From Gigaspora rosea (taxonomy: Eukaryota; Glomeromycota; Glomeromycetes; Diversisporales; Gigasporaceae), in contig QKWP01000585.1 in the NCBI GenBank assembly GCA_003550325.1, forward strand, positions 121,357 through 185,356: a stretch of DNA of 64,000 nucleotides. The letters run 5' to 3'. Position numbers and translations under genes: made by a program. The notes under the pieces are model-generated. The model saw only the letters and a list, made by a program, of their open reading frames with translations. It had not been told where the DNA came from and did not search any database. Shown piece after piece: positions 34,495-44,370 of this stretch. Numbering within the stretch: position 1 is the stretch's first letter; each line of letters opens with the position of its first letter.

Positions 34495-34716
34495 TGCGTT
34501 AACAAAATGATAAAATATTAGGTCATGCCTAATTGTAACGTGAAGTGTCATTCATCAAACGTATGTAAATCAAAACTATATCTAGTATTAACTACATATA
34601 ATTTTGATTTACATAGTACATCGACCACCCCAATCAAACGTGTGCATTTGTGCATTTGATGAATGACACTTCACTTTATAATTAGACACGATCTAATTTT
34701 TTATTATTTTGTTACG
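34495..34716. mobile_element. Foldback element, arms about 85-115 bp
   Basis: CGTTAACAAAATGATAAAAT, GAAGTGTCATTCATCAAA and ATGTAAATCAAAA at the left reappear inverted at the right (TTTTGATTTACAT, TTTGATGAATGACACTTC, ATTATTTTGTTACG). The right arm has an extra GC-richer segment at 34620-34650. Confidence 0.7.
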
Positions 34717-35459
34717 GATTTTACTAAGGCACGTTTTGATTGATGAAACCCATATATAAATGATGCACATAGTTAGAGCAGTTACGGGCGCGTGTTTTTT
34801 TTTTTTTTTTTTTTTTTATTTACCACACAGAATAAAGATACAAATAGTGCGATATTAGTGGAAATCCATGTCGATTCCGGATCGACAGTTTAAAGAATGT
34901 AAAATTAGATAATTTTCTTAATAATAATATAATAATTTTTTTTCTTTTTATCGTCTATCTTATAATATAATTGGTAATTTTTTATATCCGGTAATTACTT
35001 CTCTTATGTCGCAAGTAACGGTGAAATCGGATTATGTGAGAGTTTAAACTAATTTTTTTTTTTCTCGAACGCATTTTTTGGTTATATTATAATTTAGGGT
35101 AGATTCGTTTTTGTATCAATATTTAATAGAAACCCATTCACATTCACCATCAGCAGATTTCTATCATCATCCGCGACAGTTAATTATGAAAATTATACAT
35201 CTTGATGTCTCCAGATTCATAAAGTTTGCAAAGTAATCATTTCAATATATTTTAGTATTGAGTCTTTTATTTATTTCAATATTGCAATCAAAAACAAAAA
35301 AACTCAAAATTCAAAAATCAAAAAATTAAAAAAGAAAAAAGAAGCAAAAGAAAATGCAAAATTTAAGAATATAAATCTTTCTTCATTGTTTGATATTATG
35401 AAATTTCAAAAAGCACAAAACTTGAATCACGTTAATGTAAGAGCTTTCATCATAACATT
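34717..35459. other. Intergenic stretch, nothing seen
   Basis: Poly-T run at 34796-34817 and A-rich sequence at 35290-35360. No gene recognised. Confidence 0.35.
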
Positions 35460-36170
35460 ACAAAATAATCGACTTTAAAGCAGCATTTTTACCAAAGATT
35501 CGGCTTAATTTATCTAGTTCTTATAAATTAATTTTATTCTGACCAATCGACAAGGATCTCAAAGTTCTATTTTTGCAAAGAGTCTCCACTAATGATTTTC
35601 CTCCCTCAAATCCAATTTTATTAAACTTATGTTTTGAGTAGTATTTTTACGAAAAATTTTTTCCTCAACTAAAATTAAGTTCCTATGCTATTGCTTTTCC
35701 AATTCAGAAGTGAGATCATTATCGTAAGTATTTAAATAAGTCAGGAAGTGTTTGTACAATGTACCTCTGATATCGCTTTCCCTCCTTCATATCCGAGTTA
35801 ATTACAGTCAGTGTATTGTTCGTACAAAATGCATCCGCTAATATTTTTCCTCCTTAATAACCAAGTTGATTATCATAAAGATCTAAAGAATCAATGTAGC
35901 GTTGATATGAAATGCTTTTGCTATCGTTTTCACCCTATCAGAGCCAAGTTGATTGAACGCAACATTTAGCGAAGTTCGGGTAATTTTCTTGCAAAAAACT
36001 TCTGAAAGTATTTTTCCTCCTTCAGGACCAAGTCGATGATTTTCAAACATTAAGGAAATCAGTACGGATTTTAAAAACCGCCGCTAATATTTCCTTCTTT
36101 TCTTCGGAATTGAAATCATTACTACAAAGCTTTAAGGAGATAAGTGTAATATTCTTATAATGATATATAA
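35460..36170 (-). pseudogene. Leucine-rich-repeat protein relic (RNI/NLRC3-type repeats)
   Basis: Translating the minus strand across frames gives consecutive LRR units: TLISLKLCSNDFNSEEKKE, LISLMFENHRLGPEGGKIL-SEVFCKK, SLNVAFNQLGSD-TIAKAFHINATL, then degraded units with INSDMKEGK, and finally FNKIGFEGGKSL-ETLCKNRTL-SLSIGQNKI. The GxEGGK and LCKN-TL phrases at about 28-residue spacing are typical of RNI-like or NLRC3-like LRRs. A frameshift occurs near 36078 and several stops and shifts follow in 35650-35900, so the gene is dead. Only the repeat part is visible; no N-terminal domain was recognised upstream. Family members often sense or scaffold, but the function of the ancestor is unknown. 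Confidence 0.7.
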
Positions 36171-36829
36171 ACATTATATTGTTCGTACTGTTCTTAGAAA
36201 CATGTAGATAAAGAAAATAATATCAGCCCTTGTAGGTTCATTCACTGTAAAAAGCCGATGATACATCATATCAGGCTTTTTTTTCATTCTTAAAACTTCG
36301 AAGCCGACTTTTAATTCCGGAGATCAAGTTAATATAACTTGTCTATTCAAATAATGGATTTTAATTATTTTTTGAAGAATTATATTAAAAGAGTTTAATT
36401 GTGCTTGTTGTTAAAAAAGACGCATTGATATAAATCTTTTATCGTCAAATTTGGTTTACTCCATAATATTGAGACAATAACCGAACACAGTCGACGGTTG
36501 ACGAGAAGGATCAAACTGGAGGTTATTAAAGAAGATTTCGAAAAAGGTATTTTGAAACGTCGACCAAGATCAGGTGTAATTCTGGTCAAATTTGCAGATC
36601 ATTTGGCCAGATCTAGTATAAATATTTTGACCAGAATTATGGACGCGAGTCTTTAGTAGATGAACAATTAGTTATCATCTACGACATGACTAATATCTAG
36701 TATAATACTTAACGTTGACTCCAAATTTTAATTAACCGCCTTATACGGCCTAAATAAAAATGTTCCTTGTGAAATTTACTAATGGATGCTCCAACCTAAT
36801 TCTAACTATATAGTACGAGTTTTAACTTA
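36171..36829. other. Stretch between two pseudogenes, nothing firm
   Basis: A plus-strand stretch of about 60 codons near 36430-36610 (with RRLTRRIKLEVIKEDFEKG) is opposite a minus-strand open frame. Neither is recognisable. A small hairpin lies at 36250-36280. Confidence 0.3.
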
Positions 36830-38709
36830 AATTTTGATTTAAAAAATTACAAAGTGCAGTAACATCATTTGGGACACTGATATTTCTGAATAACGATGGT
36901 TCTTCAATTAGTTGTACGTTCATACCCATGTCCAAATGTCATTGTAGTGACAGTGGAAAAACCATACATCAGGGTTGTTTGCAAAGTGAAAAATGAACAT
37001 TGCTAACATTAGTTTATTTAAATAAATTCATCATGAATAAAAACGTAATAAGCACAACATAATTACATACCTATTTGCTAAAATTGTTATTACATCATGA
37101 TAAGAAGGATCAATCAAATTAAAATTTGATTTATGGCTGGTTTGACTTTTTCCATTGTAAATAATAAAAAATCTATGTGCTTTCTTTTTAAAATAAAAAA
37201 GAAAAATTTCTTAAAAAAGAATAAAATAAAAAAAAGAAATGTTCATATGTTAATTATCAATACCAAATGGAACGGATGAGGGTCATTATCGTTATTAATA
37301 ATATAAATGTCAACAGTTGCTTTGAAAACTTGCATAACTTGAATTGTTTAATAGAGCATCACTTTTTCCAGTCGATACTATCTTACCGAAAGAAACCATT
37401 AAATTAATCCTAGAAATAATGGTTTGAGGCAGTTTTCTCATGTAATATGACTTTAAAGTATTTGGATCTATATTTCTACATTCTTCTGACATGTTCGAAG
37501 AATTAGATTTCGAAGTTGGAAGTTTAATTGTATCACCTTCATATTTCAAAATTCACATCATATTATAATTTAACGCAGTATCATAATTTATAGATTGATT
37601 ATTAATCGGTGTACAAATTGATATTTCGGGAATATCGCTGCTCAATATTAATTGGAATAATGTTAGAGTTATCGGTTTTATTAATTCACCATCAACTTAG
37701 CGGATGATCATCAATTGAAAGTGTAGTGAACTAACGAGATTCTAAATCTAAATTTTTTACCCTTTCGAACAATATAAGTGGCAACTTTATTATTCGGGTT
37801 ACACGTTGAATTTTTAGGGGCAGCATTACAAGCATATTGTCCAAAGCCACTAATTTCACCGGAATCAGAAAGGAGATCAAACCCTTTATAGTGGAAGGAG
37901 AATATTGGATAGAGTGTGATACCAATCTGATAATGTCATTACATATTCGAAATCGTATTTTCCAAGGTACGGATCGTTAGGATAGTGAATTATTAGAGGG
38001 TCTTTGAGGCCATCAACAATTTGACACGGGAAATGGGAATGGTACCAATATGTGCCTTGATTATTATTTATCCATATTAAGCATGAATAAATATTCTTTT
38101 TTTACTGATAAATAATAATTTAAAGAAATTTACGGTATTCTTGAACGGTAAAATTGTAGAGAAACGAAACTCCGTCATAAAAGTTCGTGTCTTGTTGAAA
38201 TGTACCATGCTAATCCACTAATTAAAATTAAAAATAATTAAAATTGTTATACGAGCAGGAAATAGGCAATTAGATTATTTAATTTACCTACGGATGGATA
38301 CCCAAGTTTATCGGTTACGTTGATGAGAAGTCTATTCCCATAGTTTGCCTGAATTATCGGAGCTGGATATTGACCATTAATAGTCCATCTAAATGTTATG
38401 AGAATAAAAAAAGAAAACAAGAAACAAGAAGAAATTAACTTTATAGATTTATGGATTTTACGCTAAACGAATATATCCGTCAGGAGCCAACTCCTTTACT
38501 ATTAATCCTATGTTATAACATCGAACTACCGGGCCATCGATTGGTGGTAAAGGCTTAAGAACTTTAAGCATAAGCATATTTGAAGAAACATGGGTACATT
38601 TGTATGATTGATTATGATGTGGGTACCAATCTATCCAAATTGAGTTACTTGAATTGAATAATATAAGAGTTATAAATATTAATTTAATTATCATTTTGTA
38701 TTTAATCAA
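36830..38709 (-). pseudogene. Multicopper oxidase (laccase/ferroxidase-like), broken
   Basis: The ancestor was a secreted or membrane-linked copper oxidase of the laccase/Fet3 superfamily. Exon 1 (38709-38462) starts with ATG and a hydrophobic signal-like segment (MIIKLIFITLILFNSSNS). Exon 2 (38388-38292) gives WTINGQYPAPIIQANYG. Exon 3 (38209-38134) gives HGTFQQDTNFYDGV. Exon 4 from 38055 gives [16 protein letters not shown] and MTLSDWYH. Further on come SDSGEISGFGQYAC, SIDDHPL, VDGELIKP, HPFHL, then NNPDVWFFHCH and MGMNVQLIEEPSLFRN. GT-AG introns join exons 1-4 in phase. The frame breaks at about 37890 (CTA TAA), 37712, 37697, 37668, 37312 and 36929. The first copper motif, normally HxHG, keeps only HG, and HLHGH appears as HLKAH in the best splice model. 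So it is a dead copy of a host gene. Confidence 0.85.
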
Positions 38710-40207
38710 ATGAAATTAATATACAAAGTGACCTTCGAATTCTTGTTTTTTTAACTAAAGATCAGCAACTAAATGAATTGATCATTTTTTCCATGGAAAA
38801 ATAAACATTTATATTGATTGATCTCATTAAATTCTTGCAGGAATAAATAAATTTTTTTTTATAAAATCCTTGAAGATGACGTTCTTGGTACTATAGGGAA
38901 TCACCAAAATTTAGATAACAAATTATTAATCTTGCCACATCTTGGGATTTTAGCATTGAATGACTAATGGTGAAAATGGTTAAATTTGTCGTGTCATCCC
39001 TAACCCTAACCCTAGTTCTAATTAATTTTAATTTTTTTTTTAATTATTTCTTTAATTTTAAATCAAAATGTATTATATTAAATATTCAAATGCTTGGAAT
39101 TTCATGTTCTACTATATTGTTAAATTAGTTTCTTTGTTAATATGTAAAAAGTTTAATGACGCTAAGATCTGCTACAAAGTTTTAGAATATGTCATTAATC
39201 GTATAGTATATATATATTAAGAAATCGTAAAGTCTTTATTTTTTTTTAACACCTACAGTTTCAATAAAAGCCCAGAATACAATGGCACAGCTGATTTATG
39301 CATTTTAGTTGCATCATATAATTTGGGCTATAGTGATAGACAACAGTACAACCTGCATTAAAGAGATCAAACCTTAAAAAATTTTTTGTCACGAGATTAC
39401 ACTACAGCTAATATAAATATTGAGTGTATACCATCGGAGTTAATGTCACTCGTACGGTACATGATATTAATTCCGATGAAAAAAATCCCGTTATTTTTCT
39501 TAAATCAAGGATATTTGAATCTACTGCGCAGCCTGCAATTAATACTGTACATAAATATGAAATACGTAACATCAAGTCAAAATCATGTCATGCAGACTTG
39601 CCAGAATTATACTAACTGGTCTAAATTATAAAATTCCACTGCGCATTCTCAAAAATTCTGCGGTGAATAATGCGCAGCCTGCGCAATGGTCATCTCTACG
39701 CATTCCCAAAGATTGTATACTTATTATAGGTTATAATTAAGTTTTTACAAAGACCATGCCAATCCCAAAATTTTGAGAGAACTTTTTTTTTTTGTTATAC
39801 GCAGAAGACTGTTTCATAAAGCTTTGAGCTGCAAATATTTTTTGTATTATTTCTTGGAAATTTTTGTATTTTCCTTATCCTGAAATTTGATTGGCCAGGG
39901 GCTAAATTCGAGTCCATGGGTCTGATTTAAGACCATGGTAGAGAGTTCCTAAAATCACTTTTTTCTTTGACAAAATAGGTTAATATGACGATGGGTTCGT
40001 AACACTGATCTGGGTACTGGAAATGCGTACGTACGTACGTAATATTACACAATCAAATCAATCTTATTTATTCCGATATGACGCAATACTAACTGTGCCA
40101 ATACCCGTTTTTTTTTTTTTAACTCTTAACGTATACCAAAAAATTTAGAAATTTCATATTGCAAATAACTACACAATTTCATAAAGAACCATTTTTTTTC
40201 ATTAATA
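38710..40207. other. Region upstream of the SEL1 gene
   Basis: No firm gene. CCCTAACCCTAACCCTAG occurs at 38999-39016. A plus-strand open frame at 39386-39631, with an overlapping one at 39424-39615, is GC-richer than its surroundings but unrecognised; it could be an exon fragment. A (GTAC)n run lies at 40026-40040. The last 100 bp before the SEL1 start are AT-rich and may hold its promoter, but no defined element was recognised. Confidence 0.35.
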
Positions 40208-41779
40208 ATGCAAAACGATAATTTACCAAATATCTGTGATAACTCACTTACGGGATGGTCAACGAACTGTGAAATTTACAAATATCAGAATAAAGATAAT
40301 AATGAATCTCTAAATTTCATAAATAAAAAAATTCTTGAAGATTTATGTAACTTACATGAAGAAGAAATAATGAAAGGGAATTATGATCCAGAATTTCTTA
40401 ATTCAATCGAAAAATTTATTATAAATAATCAATTAAAACCAGATGAATTAATTAATTTATGTTTAAATAATCAAATTAATTCTATAATTTTAAATATTCT
40501 TGCTCGTTGTTATCGTTATGGAAAATGGGTTGAAAAAGATGAATATAAATCGGTTATTTATTATCAAAAATCTGCTGATATGGGAAATTCATATGGAATA
40601 ACTGATCTTGGTGAATTATATGAAAAAGGAGTTGGTGTTAATGAAGATAAACATAAAGCATTCTTTTATTATCAAGTATCAGCTATTATGGGTGATTCTT
40701 ATGGAATAAATAAACTTGGTTATTGTTATAAAAAAGGAATAGGTATTGAAAAAGATGAAAATAAAGCTTTTTATTATCATAAAAAATCCGCTGAAATGGG
40801 TCATGCTAATGGACTATTTTTTCTTGGTCATTGTTATCTTGATGGTGTTGATGTCGAAAAAGATAATAATCAAGCATTTATTTATTATAAACAATCTGCT
40901 GATATGGGTAATGCTTGTGGAACATATCATGTTGGTTATTGTTATCAAAATGGTATTGGAATTGAAAAAGATGATTATAAAGCATTCATTTATTATCAAA
41001 AATCGGCAGAAATAGGTGATGCTGCTGGAATGTCTCAAGTTGGTTATTGTTATCGTCATGGAATTGGTGTTAAAAAAGATGATTATAAAGCATTTATTAA
41101 TTATCAAAAATCGGCTGATATGAGTGATGCTAGTGGAAATTATAATGTTGGTTATTGTTATCAAAACGGAATTGGTGTTAAGAAGGATGAAAATAAGGCA
41201 TTCATTTATTACCAAAAATCTGCTGAATTGGGTGATGCTGCTGGAATGTCCCAAGTTGGTTATTGTTATAATAATGGAATTGGTGTTAAAAGGGATGAAT
41301 ATAAAGCATTCATTTATCATCAAAAATCTGCTGATATGGGTAATGCTCGTGGAACTTATAATGTTAGTTATTGTTATCAAAATGGAATTGGTGTTGAAAA
41401 GGATGAATATAAAGCATTCATTTATTATCTAAAATCTGCTGAAATGGGTGATACTAATGGGGCATATATGGTTGGTTATTGTTATCAATATGGAATTGGT
41501 GTTGAAAAGGATGAACACAAAGCTTTCATTTGTTATCAAAAATTGGCGGAATTGGAAATGGTTGATGGTATATTTATGGTTGGTTATTGCTATCAACGTG
41601 GAATTGGTGTGGGAAAAAATGAATATAAAGCATTTACTCATTATAAAAAATCTGCTGACATGGGAGATTCTGATGGAACATATAGCGTTGGTTATTGTTA
41701 TCTTTATGGAATCGGTGTTGAAAAAGATGAATATAAAGCGTTTCTTTATTATCAAAAATTAGCTGATAGCGTGTGCTAG
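40208..41779 (+). CDS. SEL1-repeat protein, 523 residues, intact
   Basis: A single uninterrupted exon. Residues 1-92 form a leader without recognised domain. From about residue 93 to the end run twelve SEL1-like repeats of 36 residues, each built as VGYCYxxGIGVxKDxxKAFxYYQKSAxMGD. SEL1 repeats fold into paired helices and mostly serve as protein-binding scaffolds; Glomeromycotina carry very many, often fused to kinases, but no kinase domain is present here. The last repeat is cut after KLADSVC, so the protein ends inside a repeat. At DNA level the unit is 108 bp and neighbouring units are very similar, so copy number can change by recombination. The first ATG, at 40208, is used because no longer open frame exists upstream. 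AATAAA lies at 41875, about 95 bp after the stop. No signal peptide or membrane segment. Confidence 0.93.
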   Translation: MQNDNLPNICDNSLTGWSTNCEIYKYQNKDNNESLNFINKKILEDLCNLHEEEIMKGNYDPEFLNSIEKFIINNQLKPDELINLCLNNQINSIILNILARCYRYGKWVEKDEYKSVIYYQKSADMGNSYGITDLGELYEKGVGVNEDKHKAFFYYQVSAIMGDSYGINKLGYCYKKGIGIEKDENKAFYYHKKSAEMGHANGLFFLGHCYLDGVDVEKDNNQAFIYYKQSADMGNACGTYHVGYCYQNGIGIEKDDYKAFIYYQKSAEIGDAAGMSQVGYCYRHGIGVKKDDYKAFINYQKSADMSDASGNYNVGYCYQNGIGVKKDENKAFIYYQKSAELGDAAGMSQVGYCYNNGIGVKRDEYKAFIYHQKSADMGNARGTYNVSYCYQNGIGVEKDEYKAFIYYLKSAEMGDTNGAYMVGYCYQYGIGVEKDEHKAFICYQKLAELEMVDGIFMVGYCYQRGIGVGKNEYKAFTHYKKSADMGDSDGTYSVGYCYLYGIGVEKDEYKAFLYYQKLADSVC

Positions 41780-41874
41780 TAAAGTTTATTATCACAAGAA
41801 TGTATGAAATTCTTTGTTAAGTAGCTCTATTAACAAGGTTGAAGTTTTTGAAAATTAAAGTTATCATTTTTCGT

Positions 41875-41880
41875 AATAAA
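41875..41880 (+). promoter_or_regulatory. Possible poly(A) signal of the SEL1 gene
   Basis: AATAAA about 95 bp downstream of the stop codon; in AT-rich DNA such hexamers are common, so this is only suggestive. Confidence 0.3.
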
Positions 41881-42534
41881 ATAAACTTACCTAAGTTGCA
41901 ATAATTTTTATGCCTGATGCGGTTCCAATAATTTTTTTTTATAACAAATTTTGTGATTTATTTTTTTAACATTTCTATGATGTGTTCTGTGATGATTTTC
42001 GTGAATTAATGTGATTTTCTACAAGTAAAGCCAAAATTATATACCAACTAAATCCAGCTTCAGTAAGAGGCATTTATTTTGCGATCACAGAAAAAGCAAT
42101 CTTCTTAAGTACAATTAACCACAGGCATTGCCCTCCAATCACCGCAGAATATCAAAGATGCTAAAAAAAGTGGAGAATATTACGGATAGTGATAGGCACG
42201 CGCGGAATCCCATGCATTATTTCGTGTGTGATGCACAGAATTTTAATAATCTGCCTGGCCGCGTTATCATAATTTTGGCCCAAAAGTCATTGATAAATGA
42301 CGTTCATAATTCTATATAGAGTTCCACCCTTGCAAACAAATATGGTCCAGAACATTATTCAGGAGAATTATTTTAATAACGAGTGGTAAAGACAAAACTG
42401 AAACCATTTTAAAAGTCTAAATAGAAAATTTTATATTATATATATTATCCAAAGCAAATTCGAGGGTATCGAAGATTTTTTTACTATATCTGCGTATCTC
42501 ACACGGGATATTGAAGAAATTCGCAAATTGTCTA
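41881..42534. other. Region after the SEL1 gene, nothing firm
   Basis: A 63-codon plus-strand frame at 42128-42319 shows no domain. No repeats of note. Confidence 0.35.
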
Positions 42535-42542
42535 TCACTAGC

Positions 42543-42843
42543 CAGGGTTGGCAAATGACTTTTAAATGACATAAATGACATTGTGACATTGTCATTTGTC
42601 ACTTTGTCATTTAAAAGGTAAATGACAAATGACAAAAATAGGTTATATTTAAAAATGCAAAGATCCTGTAATCATTAAGGTTTTGTGTCACTTCGGGCAG
42701 TTTAGGATTAGTTAAATCCTAAAACACCCGAAGTTCTAATATGTTATTTTAAATGACAAAAATAACAAATGACATATGTCATTTGTCACTAATTTGTCAT
42801 TTGTCACGAAAATTTTAAATGACATTGTCATTTGCCATCCCTG
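42543..42843. mobile_element. hAT-like MITE, CAGGGWTGGCAAATGAC ends
   Basis: Ends CAGGGTTGGCAAATGAC and GTCATTTGCCATCCCTG with a perfect 8-bp duplication TCACTAGC at 42535-42542 and 42844-42851. The 301-bp inside is full of AAATGACAAATGAC words near both ends, and an ACTTCGGGCAG / CACCCGAAGT pair in the middle. Confidence 0.92.
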
Positions 42844-42851
42844 TCACTAGC

Positions 42852-43315
42852 AGAATTTAGCAGAATTTGATCGTAAATTCTATATAATTCAGGCGAACAT
42901 CGGAAAATTCTGGAAAACTAGATAATGAATAAACATAAACTATGAAAATTTTGGTCGAGAGCTGACATGTAAAAATTATTTCGAATTAAAGCAAAATTTT
43001 CGATTGATTTATGATAAATTTTGATTGATTTATGCAAACTTCGATAAATTTCGAGCTTCATATCATTTACATGTGACTTTTGATAATTTTTGCCAAAATT
43101 TCGAGAAATTTTGATTTGATGGCATTGCTCTCATATATTTTTTTTTAGCCGATAATGCCTTTACTATGTGATTTTTTAGAAATTTAGAAAAATCTTGGCC
43201 AAATTGGTCAAAATTTCAAAAAATTTCGTGTCCCTGGTCGAAAGTTACGGAATAATATATCTTTTAGAAATTTAAATTATGTTAAATATATTTACGCATT
43301 ATCCCTCTGAATCAG
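42852..43315. other. AT-rich spacer with TTTCGA-like words
   Basis: Repeated AAATTTCGA / TTGATTTATG words give weak internal repetition; no boundaries or genes seen. Confidence 0.35.
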
Positions 43316-43510
43316 TGTTGGCATGGCCAAATGATTGGTCATTGGTTATTTGGTCATTTACGTTTGAAAATGACCAAATAAGCTGATCTTATTGGCTGGC
43401 ATATGATCGGTTGTTCAAATCACGTAATACCGTCGATTTTCAATACACATTAATATATTAAATGACTAAATGATAAATGACCTGGGTCATTTGGGGCCAT
43501 ATGGTCATTT
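43316..43510. mobile_element. Degraded hAT-like MITE relic
   Basis: Starts CAGTGTTGGCATGGCCAAAT and carries ATTTGGTCATTT words; the right side (CATTTGGGGCCATATGGTC) is only loosely inverted to the start. No target duplication could be found, so the right limit is a guess. Confidence 0.45.
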
Positions 43511-44187
43511 AGTAATTTAGAGAATAGCTATTTGATACAATCAATTGTATTCTTACGTCACGTGCAATCAATAAAAAGCTTACTGCACGACAAGAGACAG
43601 TTTACTCGTTTGTGTAATCAAATTATTATTGTTATATATCGCTATATGTGCAGAATATTTATGACACTGGATTATATACGTGCGATTTTCTACTCATTTT
43701 CAATTTTACGTTGCACTCATAATTTAAGAATAACAGTATAAATCTATATATACACTTAAGCATAAAAGATTTTCTGATTACATAATACGAATTTAAGAAT
43801 TTATTTTTTTGTAGAAAACATGTGTTCAGTCGAAGAATTGCCAAACTATTATGATTGATTAAAATATAAAAAACAATAAATTTGTTAAAGAATAATCAGT
43901 TTAGAAAATGGGTTTGTTTTGTTTTTTTTACAATATTCATAGACTTTTTGTTAATAAGATTTTGAGGATTGAATAAATTTATAATGTTGTTTAAAGCCTT
44001 AGTCAAAAATAGAATGAGCTGGTAGAACTTTTTTGAAAGCCCATCTGATAATACAAACTTAATTCCTGTATTGCATTGTTAAACCACCTCTAAATAGGTT
44101 CAGTGAAACTGGGCTTAAAATAATTGAATGCCTCACGTGTTTAGTAATTAAACGTGATTGTGTATAGAGGTTTGTGATGTGATTTGC
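43511..44187. other. Spacer, nothing seen
   Basis: Short frames at 43532-43741 (+) and 43659-43844 (-) overlap each other and show no domain. Confidence 0.35.
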
Positions 44188-44370
44188 TGTTAGATATGAT
44201 GGATATAATAATTATAAAATAAATAAAATTAAAAACAAATCTTCTACTAATATTAGACTTGTTATATCTACTAGATATTTTAGATCCTTTAGAACCTTTA
44301 GACTCGTGCTATGCATAAGTAGTCACATGCATGATGGTCATTAATTGACATAACCGTTTTAGGTCTAACA
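44188..44370 (-). repeat. 183-bp LTR of the gypsy relic, with adjacent polypurine tract
   Basis: Runs from TGTTAGATATGATGG to TTTTAGGTCTAACA, so both strands begin TGTTAGA and end TCTAACA, the TG..CA form of LTRs. Immediately to its right the minus strand reads AAGGCAAGGGGAG, a polypurine tract expected just upstream of a 3' LTR. This places it as the 3' LTR of the minus-strand pol relic. A matching 5' LTR was not found. Confidence 0.65.

Noticed and set aside
36250..36280. Hairpin followed by a T run, like a bacterial terminator
   Set aside because: The setting is eukaryotic and the T-rich context is general; no reason to assign terminator function.
39386..39631. 81-codon plus-strand frame upstream of the SEL1 gene
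   Set aside because: No recognised domain, no splice or start context; could be a relic but cannot be supported as a gene.
40814..41380. 188-codon minus-strand open frame opposite the SEL1 gene
   Set aside because: It is the shadow of the 108-bp repeat; it is repetitive in step with the sense repeats and has no protein-like features.
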